Assembly (NCBI RefSeq): GCF_014654365.1
Contig: NZ_BNAY01000008.1
Coordinates: 310,001-374,000, forward strand
Length of the DNA: 64,000 nucleotides
Direction: 5' to 3'
Source of the DNA: Amycolatopsis oliviviridis
Lineage (GTDB): Bacteria > Actinomycetota > Actinomycetes > Mycobacteriales > Pseudonocardiaceae
Shown here: positions 42,664 to 54,200 of the stretch, one piece after another
Position numbering within the stretch: position 1 is the first letter of the stretch
Layout of the letters: every line of letters begins with the position of its first letter
Made by a program: the position numbers and the translations under genes
The notes under the pieces: generated by a model
Seen by the model: the letters and a program-made list of their open reading frames with translations, nothing else
What the model was told of the DNA's origin: nothing
The model's database searches: none

Positions 42664-45600
42664 CGTTGTGTCCTTTCCCCCTCCGGCCGCTGCCGGAGTT
42701 TCTCGGCGACGATGGCTCCAATCTGGCCCAGCGCCGCGGTTTGCACCATGTCGTAGTGGTTGGACGGGATGTCGTGCGCTTCGATGGCGCCGCTGGTGAA
42801 GTCCTTCCAGCTGGCTTTCGCCACCGAGACGGGCAAATGCTCGGGACGGTCCACAGTGGCCACGAAGAGCAGGATGTCCCCGGCGAACGGCGAAGAGGTG
42901 TGCCGTGGCCCGACTTCCCAGAGGTTGCGCATGACCGCTTCGAGGCGCGACCGCGCGGCCTCCCCCTTGACCAGCTGACCCGCGAGATCCAGGTCCGCCT
43001 GATTCCGCTTCGAGAGGGCCGCTTCCTCGCTCGCGGCACCGTTCGTCTTGCGTCCCATGTAGACCGGGTAGGCGTCGAGCAGGGCGAGCAGGCCGACCTC
43101 CTCCCCTTCCGCCTCCAGCAGCCTGGCCATCGCCTGCGCGATCCGGCCGCCGAGCGACCAGCCGAGGAGGTGATACGGCCCGGCGGGCTGCACGGCGCGG
43201 ATCTGCGCGAGGTAGTCGGCGGCCATCTCCTCGACGCTGCCCGGCAGCGGTTCGGTCCGGGCCAGGCCGCGTGCCTGCACGCCGTAGACCGGCTGATTCG
43301 CCGGGAGGTACCGCAGCAACGGCTCGTAGTTCCAGCTCAGACCGCCGCTCGCGTGGACACAGAACAGGGGCGGGCGGTCGCCTTCGACCCGGAGCGGCAG
43401 CAGGATCTCGAAGTCGCCCGTCTTCACCGCGGCGGGAGTCCGCCGCCGCTCGCCCACGACGACCAGGGTCTTCGCGGGAGTCTTGCGGGCCAGCAGCTCC
43501 GTGCGCAGCATCCGGTGCCCCTCGTCCCCGAACGGGCAGGGCACGGTCGGCAGCTCGGCCGGTCCCTCGTCCACCGCCGGACCGGTGACGTAGAGATCAC
43601 CGACGACGCCCGGGGCGACGGGCCGCAGGAGATCGTCCAGCAGGAGCGCGCCGAGCGGGCCGTCACCTGCCAGGTCCGCGATCACCCGGGGTACCTCCCC
43701 GGCCCAGCGCGCGGGGGCGATGGGCGGACGGCCGCGTTCGAAGTCGTCCAGGAAGAGGTCCAGCTCGCTGATCCGCCGCCGGGGATCCTCCGCCACCTGT
43801 TCGAGGACGCGGACCAGCCGCCGGGCCAGTGACTCGGCCGTGGCCTGATCGAACAGATCGGTGGCGTAGCGCAGCGCGCCTTCGAGGCCGCCGGGTTCGT
43901 CGTCGTCATCGAAGCGTTCGGTGAGCTCGACCGCGAGATCCAGCTCCATGGCCTCGGTCCCGCCGGGTTCGACGCCGGTGCGCAGGGCGGGCAGCTCCGC
44001 CGCGGACCATCCGTCGATGTCCTCCTCGTCCACCCGCAGGCCCACCTGGAACACGGGGTGGCGGGAAAGCGAGGCCGGCAGGTCCAGCAGCTCGACGATC
44101 CGCTCGAAGGGCACGTCGAGGTGCTCGCCCGTGGCCTGGACGGCCTCCTGCACCCTGGTGACGACCTCCAGGAAACCCGGATCTCCCGAGACGTCGGTGC
44201 GCAGGGCGACCGGCCGGGTGAACGGGCCGATCATCGGCTCCAGATCGAAGAGTTCCTCGTCCCGGGGCAGCGTCGTGCCGATCACCACGTCGTGCCCGGC
44301 GCCGGATTTGGCCAGCAGCATGGCGAGCGCGGCGTGCACCAGCCCGAGCGTGTCCGCGCCGACGGACTCCGCCGCCTCCGTCAACCGGGCGTGCGGGCCG
44401 GCGTCCAGCCGCACCGCGACCGACTCGGCCCGCCGCGACGGGACGGCCTGCCGCGGCCGGTCGAACGGGAGCACCGTCTCCCCGTCGATGCCCGCCAGGT
44501 GGTCCCGCCAGAAGGCGACCTGCTCGTTGATCAGGCTGCCCGGCTCGTTCTCGTCCGCGAGCAGCCGCTGCTCCCAGAGCGCGTAGTCGGCGAACTGCAG
44601 GGCCAGGGGCGCGCGCTGCGGGACCCGGCCCTCGCGCCGCGCGCCGTAGGCGGCCGCCAGGTCGCGGAAGAACACGTCCAGCGAGTCGTCGTCGGCGAGG
44701 ATCCGGTGCACCTGGAGGTGCAGCACGTGTTCCTTGTCCGACAGCGCGAAAAGGTCGCACCGCCACGGCACTTCCGAGGTGAGGTCGAAGGCCGTCTCGC
44801 GCCGCTCGGCGAGCACCCCGGGCAGATCCTCCTCGGTGACCGGGATCGGCGTCGTCTCGATCGCCACGGTGTCGTGGACGTGCTGGCGGACGCTCTGCGC
44901 GTCACCGGGGAAGGTCGTGCGGAGGAGTTCATGCCGGGCCGCGACGTCGCCGAGCGCCGCCACCAGCGCGGGCACGTTCAGCCCGCCGCGCAAACGCAGC
45001 GCGACCGACGTGTGCAGCCCCGCCGTCTCGCCGCCGGGATCGGCCAGCAGCCAGGCACGCAGCTGCCGGGCGATGAGGGGCACCCGGTCCGGCCGCTGGG
45101 CGACTTCCAAAATGGGACGCGACTTGGCGGCCAGTGCCTTGGCCAGCCCCGCGGGCGTCGGTGAGGAGAACAGCTGCCGGATGGGCAGGTCCTCGCCGAG
45201 TTCCTCACGGATCCGCGCGACGAGCCGCATGGCGAGCGCCGAACTGCCGCCGAGGTCGTGGAAGGCGTCGTCCACCCCGACCTGCTCGACGCTCAGGATC
45301 TCGGCGAACAGCGCGCACAGGACCTTCTCGGTCTCGTTCTCGGGTGCCTTCTCCGACGTGCGTCCCGCGAGATCCGGGGCGGGCAGGGCCCGGCGGTCCA
45401 CCTTGCCGTTGGGGGTGACGGGCAGGCCGGGCAGGGCGACGACCGCGATCGGGACCATGTAGTCGGGCAGGACCAGGGCCATCTGACGCCGGATCTCCTC
45501 CGGTCCCGCGTCGCTGCCGTCGGAGACGAAGTAGCCGACAAGGCGCTTCTCGCCCGGCTGGTCTTCCCGTGCCAGGAGAACCGCTTCGACGACACCCGGC

Positions 45601-48260
45601 TGGGCCGCCAGCACGGACTCCACTTCGCCGAGCTCGACCCGGTAGCCGCGGATCTTCACCTGGTCGTCCGCGCGGCCGAGGAACACGATCTCGCCGTCGC
45701 GGGTCCAGCGCGCCCGGTCGCCGGTGCGGTACATGCGTTCGCCGTCGAGGAACGGGCACGCCACGAACCGGTCGGCCGTCAGGCCAGGGCCGTTCAGGTA
45801 GCCGCGGGCCAGCCCCGTGCCCGCGATGTACAGCTCGCCCGCCACGCCCGGCGCGACCGGGCGCAGGAAGGCGTCGAGGACGTAGATCCTGCGGTTGGTC
45901 ATCGGGTGCCCGATCGGCAGCTCGTCGCCCACCACGTCGCCGGGTTCGATCGGCAGCCACGTCGCGCACAGGGTGGTCTCGGTCGGCCCGTAGGTGTTGC
46001 GCACCCGCAGGCCGGGCTGGGCCCGCCGCAGGTTCTCCACCGACTGCAGGGGGACCACGTCGCCGCCGGTCCCGATCTCGACGAGCCCGTCGAAGCATTC
46101 CGGCGACGTTTCGGCCAGCGCGCGGAAGGTACCGGCGGTGAGGTGGACGAAGGTCGCGCCCCGTCCCACGGCCTGCCGGACACCGGCCGCGTCCAGCACT
46201 CCCGGTTCGGTGAGCAGGACCCGGGCACCCGAGACGAGCGGCACCCACATCGCGTAGAGCGACGGGTCGAAGACGTGCGTCGCGTGCATCAGCACGCCGT
46301 CGCCCGCACCGATCTGCCAGCCCTCGTCACCCGCCAGACCGGCCACGGCACCGTGCGGGATGCCCACGCCCTTCGGCAGGCCGGTGGATCCGGAGGTGTA
46401 CATGACGTACGCCAGATCGTCCGCGTGCGGCCGGATCCCCGGCGCGGCGCAGGCTTCCACGGCCGCGCGCGTTTCCGGCGCGTCGAGCACGATCGCGTCG
46501 TCCGGCACGACGGCGGCGGTGGCTTCGGTGCACACCACGGTCGAGACGCCGGAATTCTCGAGGATGAACGAGATACGCTCGGCCGGGTACTCGACGTCCA
46601 CCGGGACGTAGGCGGCGCCCGCCTTCCAGATCGCCAGGAACGCGATGATGAGATCCGGCGACCTTTCCATCGCCACCCCGACCCGGTCGCCGCGACCGAC
46701 GCCACGACCGGCGAGGTGGCCCGCCAGCCGGTCCGACGCCCGGTCGACCTCGGCGTAGGTCAGGTTCGCGCCGGCGGCGTCGGTGATCGCCACCGCGTCC
46801 GGCGCCGCCGCCACCCGCCGGGCGAACAGCTCGACGACGGAGTCCCCCGGCACCGGGCCCGCGGTCGCGTTGAAGTCGTCCAGGACCAGTGCGCGCTCGG
46901 CGTCGCTCGCCAGGGTCAGACGGCCGACGAGGACGTCGGGCTCGGCGACCAGCCGCTCCAGCACGCGCGCGAGCGCGCCGACGACCGATCCGGCGGCCTC
47001 GGAGTCGAACAGGGTCCGGTCGTAGTCGAGGATCAGCGGCATCCGCTCGCCGGGTCCGGTGATCAGCGTGAACGGGTAGTGCGACGAATTACGTCCCCGC
47101 TTCACCGGGATCAGGCTCAGGCCACCGTCCGACGGCCTGCCGAGTCCCTTGCGGGGGAAGTTCTCGTAGATGACGAGCGTGTCGAAGACCGCCCCGGGAC
47201 CGACGACGGCCTGAACGTCCTGCAGGCCGAGGTGCTGGTGGGCCATGAGCGCCGACTGGTCGCGCTGCAGCCGGGCGAACAGTTCGACCGCGCGCTGCCC
47301 GCCGTCGAGCCGGACCCGGACCGGCAGGGTGTTGAGCAGCTGGCCGACCATCGCCTCGACGCCGTCCAGATCGGCGGGCCGCCCGGAGGCGGTCGCGCCG
47401 AACACGACGTCGTCACGCCCGGCGAGCTGCGCCAGCACGACGGCCCACGCGCCCTGCACGACGGTGTTCAGCGTGAGGTCGTGGCCGCGCGCGAACCGGG
47501 CGAGGCCGTCCGTCAGCTCCGTGGACAGCTCGACCACCGTCGTGTGGATGTCCGGGACGCGGGCCGGATCGGGCGCGGCGACCGTGGTCGGCGTGTCCGG
47601 CCCGGCGAGCTCGTCCCGCCACGCCGCCCGCGCCACTTCCTTGTCCTGCTTGCCCAGCCACGCGAGATAGTCCCGATAGGACACGGTGGGCGGGAGCCCG
47701 GACGCGTCCCCGCCCGCGGCGTAGATCGCGGCGAGCTCACGGTGCAGGATCGGCATCGACCAGCCGTCCACCAGCACGTGATGCAGGGTGTGCACGAGCC
47801 GGTGGCTGTCCGGGCCGAGCCGGATCAGATGCAGTTTCATCAGCGGCGCCGCTTCGATGCGCAGCCGCTCGGCGAGCTCGTCGGCCGCCAGCCTGTCCAC
47901 CTCACCGTCGGCGACGTCGTCCGGCAGCCCGGTGAGATCCGTTTCACGCCAAGGGATCTCCGCTTCGCGGGCGATCACCTGGACCATCTGCGCGCCGCTG
48001 ACGTAACGGAAACAGGCCCGCAGCGCGGCATGCCGGTCCACGAGAGCCTGCCACGACGTCCTCAGCAGACCGGCGTCCAGCGGTCCGTCGATGGCGTAGA
48101 CGGTCTGCACGGTGTAGGTGTCGCGACCCTCGTCGTCGAGGGCGGTGTGATAGAGCATTCCCTCCTGCAGCGGGGAAAGAGGCCAGACGTCCTCCACGCT
48201 GGAGCGGCGCTTCGCGCGAGTGTCGTCAACGGTCACGATGTGCTCCTTAGTACCGGTCAT
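42660..48260 (-). CDS. bpsC: BpsC, terminal NRPS: C7-A7-T7-X-TE
   Basis: 1866 aa. C domain (about 20-450; HHVLVDGWS near 165). A domain (about 470-960) whose pocket reads D-P-Y-H-G-G-T-L-C, the 3,5-dihydroxyphenylglycine code. T domain with LGGSSALAM near 1004. X domain (about 1050-1490) with HRILADDDS near 1183, replacing the catalytic HHxxxDG; X domains are inactive C domains that recruit the Oxy P450s. A short adenylation-like remnant follows (about 1525-1612). The thioesterase has GWSLGGR near 1698. It adds Dpg7 and releases the heptapeptide. The start overlaps the bpsB stop (ATGA). Confidence 0.96.
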   Translation of the reverse strand: MTGTKEHIVTVDDTRAKRRSSVEDVWPLSPLQEGMLYHTALDDEGRDTYTVQTVYAIDGPLDAGLLRTSWQALVDRHAALRACFRYVSGAQMVQVIAREAEIPWRETDLTGLPDDVADGEVDRLAADELAERLRIEAAPLMKLHLIRLGPDSHRLVHTLHHVLVDGWSMPILHRELAAIYAAGGDASGLPPTVSYRDYLAWLGKQDKEVARAAWRDELAGPDTPTTVAAPDPARVPDIHTTVVELSTELTDGLARFARGHDLTLNTVVQGAWAVVLAQLAGRDDVVFGATASGRPADLDGVEAMVGQLLNTLPVRVRLDGGQRAVELFARLQRDQSALMAHQHLGLQDVQAVVGPGAVFDTLVIYENFPRKGLGRPSDGGLSLIPVKRGRNSSHYPFTLITGPGERMPLILDYDRTLFDSEAAGSVVGALARVLERLVAEPDVLVGRLTLASDAERALVLDDFNATAGPVPGDSVVELFARRVAAAPDAVAITDAAGANLTYAEVDRASDRLAGHLAGRGVGRGDRVGVAMERSPDLIIAFLAIWKAGAAYVPVDVEYPAERISFILENSGVSTVVCTEATAAVVPDDAIVLDAPETRAAVEACAAPGIRPHADDLAYVMYTSGSTGLPKGVGIPHGAVAGLAGDEGWQIGAGDGVLMHATHVFDPSLYAMWVPLVSGARVLLTEPGVLDAAGVRQAVGRGATFVHLTAGTFRALAETSPECFDGLVEIGTGGDVVPLQSVENLRRAQPGLRVRNTYGPTETTLCATWLPIEPGDVVGDELPIGHPMTNRRIYVLDAFLRPVAPGVAGELYIAGTGLARGYLNGPGLTADRFVACPFLDGERMYRTGDRARWTRDGEIVFLGRADDQVKIRGYRVELGEVESVLAAQPGVVEAVLLAREDQPGEKRLVGYFVSDGSDAGPEEIRRQMALVLPDYMVPIAVVALPGLPVTPNGKVDRRALPAPDLAGRTSEKAPENETEKVLCALFAEILSVEQVGVDDAFHDLGGSSALAMRLVARIREELGEDLPIRQLFSSPTPAGLAKALAAKSRPILEVAQRPDRVPLIARQLRAWLLADPGGETAGLHTSVALRLRGGLNVPALVAALGDVAARHELLRTTFPGDAQSVRQHVHDTVAIETTPIPVTEEDLPGVLAERRETAFDLTSEVPWRCDLFALSDKEHVLHLQVHRILADDDSLDVFFRDLAAAYGARREGRVPQRAPLALQFADYALWEQRLLADENEPGSLINEQVAFWRDHLAGIDGETVLPFDRPRQAVPSRRAESVAVRLDAGPHARLTEAAESVGADTLGLVHAALAMLLAKSGAGHDVVIGTTLPRDEELFDLEPMIGPFTRPVALRTDVSGDPGFLEVVTRVQEAVQATGEHLDVPFERIVELLDLPASLSRHPVFQVGLRVDEEDIDGWSAAELPALRTGVEPGGTEAMELDLAVELTERFDDDDEPGGLEGALRYATDLFDQATAESLARRLVRVLEQVAEDPRRRISELDLFLDDFERGRPPIAPARWAGEVPRVIADLAGDGPLGALLLDDLLRPVAPGVVGDLYVTGPAVDEGPAELPTVPCPFGDEGHRMLRTELLARKTPAKTLVVVGERRRTPAAVKTGDFEILLPLRVEGDRPPLFCVHASGGLSWNYEPLLRYLPANQPVYGVQARGLARTEPLPGSVEEMAADYLAQIRAVQPAGPYHLLGWSLGGRIAQAMARLLEAEGEEVGLLALLDAYPVYMGRKTNGAASEEAALSKRNQADLDLAGQLVKGEAARSRLEAVMRNLWEVGPRHTSSPFAGDILLFVATVDRPEHLPVSVAKASWKDFTSGAIEAHDIPSNHYDMVQTAALGQIGAIVAEKLRQRPEGERTQR

Positions 48261-51200
48261 TCGCCGGCCAGCCCGGCCTCGAGTAGGTCCATCTGGTCAG
48301 GGGAGAGAGCGACGAGCGTGCCCGCGGCGGGTTCCGGTGCCGCGGCGGTCTCGTCCTCGTCCGGAAGTTCCTGGGCGATCGCCGCCAGCCGTTCCGGCGT
48401 CTTCTCGTCGAACACCTGCCGCGGGGTCAGGCGCAGCCCGGTACTGCGGGCCCGCACCGACAACTGCATCGAAGTGATCGAGTCACCGCCGAGTTCGAAG
48501 AAGCTGTCGTCGGGCCCCACGTGACCGAGCCCGAGCACCTCCGCGAACAGTGCGCACAACTTCGCTTCCACGGGGGTGCGCGGGGCACGGTCCGAGGTCA
48601 TCGCGGCGAAGTCGGGGGCCTGCAGCGCTCGGTGGTCGAGCTTGCCGTTCGGGGTGAGCGGCATCTTCTCCAGCGGCACGAAGGCCGCGGGCATCATGTA
48701 GTCCGGCAGGCGTTCGGCCGCCAGCTCCCGCAGCGCGGAGGTCAGCGTGCCGTTCTCGGCGGCGGCATCGGCCGACGGCACGACGTAGGCCACCAGCCGC
48801 TTCTCGCCCGGCCCGTCCCTGCGGACCGAGACCGCCACCTGACCGACCCACGGATGCTCCGCGAGCACGGCTTCGATCTCGGCGGGCTCGACCCGGTACC
48901 CGCGTATCTTGACCTGCGCGTCGACCCGGCCGGCGAAGAGCAGCTGGCCTTCCCTGGTCCAGCGGAACAGGTCGCCGGAGCGGTACATCCGCTCGCCGGG
49001 GGCGAACGGGCTGGCGACGAACCGCTCCGCCGTCAGGCCGGGGCGCCCGAGGTAGCCGCGCGCCAGCCCGACACCCGCGATGTAGAGCTCGCCGACCACG
49101 TCCGGCGGCACCGGCCGCAGGAACGCGTCCAGCACGTAATGCCGCACGTTGTGGATCGGGCCGCCGAGCGGGACCTGGTCGTGTCCCGGGGACAGCGGGG
49201 CGCTCATCGTCGAGCAGATGGTCGTCTCGGTCGGGCCGTAGGCCTGGATCACCCGGCGGCCCGGCGACCAGCGGTCCACCAGCGCGGCGGGCAGTGCCTC
49301 GCCGCCTGTCAGCACGGTCCGCAGGGTGTCCGGCAGGTCGTCCTCGCTCGCCAGCACACTCGGCGACACCGTCAGGTGCGTGATGCCCGCCTGGCGGATC
49401 GCGTCGCCCAGCGTCACCCGGGGCGGCATGCTCGCCGCGTCCGGCAGGACCAGGGTCGCGCCCGCCAGCAGGGCCATGTAGACCTCGGAGACCATGGCGT
49501 CGAAGCCGATCGCGGACAACTGCAGGATCCGCGAGGACGACGTCACGGCCATCCGTTCGATATGCGCGTATCCCAGGTTGACGAGTCCGGAGTGGGTGAC
49601 CAGGACGCCCTTCGGCACCCCCGTCGACCCCGACGTGTAGATCACGTACGCCGCGTCTTCCGGTGCCACCGTCGGCAGCTCGACGCCCGGCTCGGCGGCG
49701 GGCAGCTCCTCCAGCTCCAGCACCGTGCCCGCGAACTCCGCGGGCACGAACGACCGCGTCGCCTTGGTGCACACGAGTACTTCGGGAGCCGAGTTCGCGA
49801 GCATGAACTCGACGCGGTCACGCGGATAGTCCGGATCGACCGGGACGAACGCGCCGCCGGCGAAGGTGACGGCCAGCAGGGTCACCGCCAGGTCGACCGA
49901 ACGCCCGACCAGCACGCCCACCCGGGCCTCGCGCCGCACGCCCGCCCCTGCGAGCAGCCGTGCCAGCGCCTCCACTTCGTCGAGCAATCCTTGGTACGTA
50001 AGGCTTCGCGCCCCGTCCTGGACCGCGACCGCGTCCGGCGTCCGGTCCGCCTGCGCGCGGACCAGCGCGGGCAACGTCTCCGCGGTGAGCGGCGCGTCGG
50101 TCCGGTTCCACTCGTCCACCACCAGACGGCGCTGCTCCGGGCCGATCAGGCCGATCCGCCCCACCGGTGTCCGCGGCTCGGCCAGCACCTGGTCGAGCGC
50201 GCGGAGAAGCGCGGCGAGCATCTCCTCGGCGCCGTCCCGGTCGACCACGTCCGGCCGGTAGATGAGTTCACCGCGGACGGGACCTCCCGCCACGGACGCG
50301 CGCAGGGACAGCGGATAGTGCCCGTCGTCGTCGGAATTCCCCGCCGGGCGCAGGACGAGCGCGTCGGGGCCGTCGAGCCGGGGCGGCGGGGGCGGGTAGT
50401 TCTCGAACACCACGATCGTGTCGAACGCGGCGCCGCGACCGGCGGCCTTGGTGATCTCGCTCTGCCCGACGTGCTGGTGCGGCAGCAGCGCGACCTGCCG
50501 TTCCTGCAGGCCCTTCAGCATGTCGACGACCGGTTCGGCGCCGCTGAGGCGGGCCCGGACCGGCAGCATGTTCATGAACAGGCCGACCGCGGACTCCACA
50601 CCGGGGATCTCGGGCGGGCGCCCGGCCACCGCGGCACCGAAGACGACGTCCTCGCGTCCGGTCAACCGAGCCAGGTGCAGCGCCCAAAGTCCCTGGAAAA
50701 AGGTGTTCGGCGTGACCCCGTGACGGCGGCTGAACTCCGCCAGCCGCTTGCTCGGTTCGTCACCGAGTTCGAACCGGACGCGTTCGGGTTCCAGCGGCGT
50801 GAGGATCGACTCCGGCGGGACGACGTGGGTCGCCTCGTCGAGGCCCGCGAGCTCGGTCCGCCACGCCTCCAGCGCGGCCGCCTTGTCCTGGCGGGCGATC
50901 CACGCGAGGTAGTCGCGATACGACGCCGCGGCGGGCAACGCCCGGTCGTCACCGCCCGCTTCGTACGCCGCCAGCACGCCGGTGGCGATCAGCGGCAGGG
51001 ACCAGCCGTCGACCACGATGTGATGCGACGTGAAGACCAGGCGGTGGCTGCGTTCGCCGAGGCGTACGAGATGCAGGCGCAGCAGCGGTCCCTCGGCCAG
51101 GTCGAACCGCGCGGCGTGCTGTTCCTCCGCGAGCCGGTCGAATTCCGCCAGCGCCTCGTCCTCGGGCAGCCCGGACAGATCGGTCTCCCGCCAGGGCAGC

Positions 51201-54200
51201 GTGACCTCGCGGGCGATCGCCTGCACGGCCGTCCCGGATTCGAGCTGATGGAAACTCGCCCGCAGGGCGGCGTGCCGGTCGAGCAGGGCCTGCCAGGACG
51301 CGCGGAACCGGGCGGCGTCCAGCGGGCCGTCGAGGGCGAGGGTCCGCATGCTCGCGTAGACGTCCGGGCCCTCCTCGTCCGCGGTGTGGAACAGCAAACC
51401 CTCCTGCAGCGGGGAAAGCGGCCAGATGTCGAGCAGGCCCGGCACGGCGGCCTCGACCTTCTCCACCTCTCGCTGCGTCAGCGTCGTGAGCGGGAAGTCG
51501 GACGGGGTGTGTCCCCCGGCGCCGCCGTCGACGTGAGCGGCGAGGCCGGTCAGCGCGGCCAGCCACGCGTCGGCGAACGACTCCGCCTCGGCGTCGTCGA
51601 GAATCCGCCGGGCCCAGGTCACGGTCAGCGAGAACTCGGGGCCGTCAGTGTTGTCGGGGCCATCGGTGCCGTCGGCCACTACGGCGTCGATCTCCAGGAC
51701 ATGCCGCAAAGGTGTGTCCAGCTCGGCCACGCCGCCGGTGATTCCCGTGATCTGCCAAGGCCGCGCGTCACCCTCGGACCGCGCCGAGAAGCGGCCGAGA
51801 TAGTTGAACCCGATCTCCGCCTTGGGCAGCGCCGCGAGGACCGGCCCCGTCTCCGCGTTGAGATGCCGAAGCATCCCGTAGCCGAGCCCGCCGTCGGGCA
51901 CGGCTCGCACGTTTTCCTTGACCTGCTTCAGCAGACGACCGGGCGCGCTCGCCTCGGTCACGTCCAGCCGGATCGGGTGGATGTCGGTGAACCAGCCGAG
52001 CGTCCGCGACAGGTCCATCTCGCCGAGGGGCTGACGGCCGTGGCCTTCGACGTCCACCACGACGGCGGTGCCGCCGCGCCAGCCTGCCACGGCGCCGGCC
52101 AGGGTGGCCAGCAGTACCTCGTGGACACCGCAGTGGAACGCCGAGGTGGCCTTCTCCACGAGCGTGCCCGCCGGCAGGGTCCAGGTCCGGCGGCCCGCCG
52201 TCGACACGGTGTCGCGCCGGGGATCGAGTTCGCCCAGCCGCGACTGCGCGCGGGCGAGGATCTCCGTCCACGTCGCCAGCTCCGCGGTCCGGGTCGCGGC
52301 CTCGGCGGCCAGCGTGCGCGACCAGCGCCGGAACGAGACGTCCGGCGGGTCGAGCGACGGCCGCCCGCCCGCGAGCACGGCTTCACAGGCCGCTTGCAGG
52401 TCCGCCACCAGCGTTCGCCACGACACCACGTCGACCACGAGGTGATGCGCGGCCACGACGAGCCGTCCGGTCCGTCCCGGTCCGGCGTCCACCCAGACCG
52501 CCCGGACCATCACGCCTTCGACGGGATCCAGGCGTGCCCCCGCGTCGGCGGCCCGGTGATCCGCGATCTCCCCGATTTCGCCACTGTCTTCGCCGTCGGC
52601 GTCGACCCGTTCGACGAGCGTCGCCGCGTCCACCGTGCCCCGCTCGGCCACGATCAGCCGGGGCCGGTCGCCCTCGGGCTCGACGATCCGGCTCCGCAGC
52701 AGGTCGTGCGTGTCGATCACCGCGCCCAGCCCGGCCGTCAGCGCGGCCACGGAAAGGTCGCCGGGGACCTCCACGGTCACCCACTGCGCCATGGCTCCCC
52801 GGGTCAGCCCCAGGGGATCGCGTTCGAGCAGTGCCAGCGCCACCGGCGTCAGCGGGACCTCACCGACGCCTTCGGTGTCCTCGGCCCGCGGCCGTCCGCC
52901 GTGTTCGGCGACCGCCGCGATCCCCGCGGGCGTCTTCCGGTCGAAAACCTGCTTCGCCCCGAAGACGAGATTCTCGCGCCGAGCGCGGGCGGCCAGCCGC
53001 ATCGAGAGGATCGAGTCCCCGCCCAGTTCGAAGAAACCGTCGTCGGCGCCGACCCGGTCCAGCCCGAGGATCTCGGCGAACAGGTCGCACAGCACCCGCT
53101 CGGTCTCCGTGCGCGGTTCGCGTCCGGTCGCCCGCCCGGCGAACTCGGGGGCGGGCAGGGCCGCGCGGTCGATCTTCCCGTTGAGCGTCAACGGGAAACC
53201 GTCCAGCACCAGCACCACCGAGGGCACCATGAACTCCGGCAGCCGCGCCGCGAGCCGCGCGCGGACCGCGTCGGAATCCAGTCCCTGTCCCGGTTCCGCG
53301 GTCACGTACGCGATCAGGCGCTTCTCGCCGGGGCGTTCTTCCCGGGCCACCACGACCGCCTGCGCGACGTCGGGGACCTCGGTCAGCGCCGCCTCGATCT
53401 CGCCGGGTTCGACCCGGTAGCCCCGGATCTTCACCTGGGAGTCGGCACGCCCGCCGAACAGCAGCTCGCCCTGATCCGTCCAGCGCGCCAGGTCGCCGGT
53501 CCGGTACATCCGCCCCGGGGTGAACGGGTTGGCGACGAACCGCTCCGCGGTCGACGCGGTGTTGCCCAGATATCCGTGCGCCAGACCGGCTCCGGCGAGG
53601 TAGAGCTCGCCGGTCACGTTCGGGGCCACCGGCTGCAGGAACGCGTCGAGCACATAGGCCTGGCGCCCGGCCAGCGGTCCGCCGATCGGCAAGGTGGCGC
53701 CCGTTTCGTCGCCCGGTTCGAGGACGAGCCACGTGGCGCAGAGGGTGATCTCGGTCGGGCCGTAGAGCTGCCGGACCCGGACGTCCGGGCACGCCCGGCG
53801 CATCCGCTCGACGGAGGCGAGCGGGACCGCGTCCCCACCGGTCAGGATCTCCCGCAGCCCGAGGAAGGATTCCGGCGCTTCCTCGGCCACCGCACGGAAA
53901 GCGCCCGCCGTCAGGTGGACGGTGGTCACGCCGCGGGAGATCGCCTCGCGGAGGCGTTCCGCGTCGACCGTGCCCGGTTCCGCGACCACCACGCGGGCCC
54001 CGCTGACCAGCGGCACCCAGATCTCGACCAGCGACGCGTCGAAAGCGTGCGACGCGTGCAGCAGGACCCGATCGCCGGGGCCCTGGGACCAGCCCGGGTC
54101 GCTCGCCAGCGCCGCCACGCTTCCGTGCGGCACCGCGACACCCTTCGGCACCCCGGTCGATCCCGACGTGTACATCACGTACGCGACGTCGTCCGCGCCG

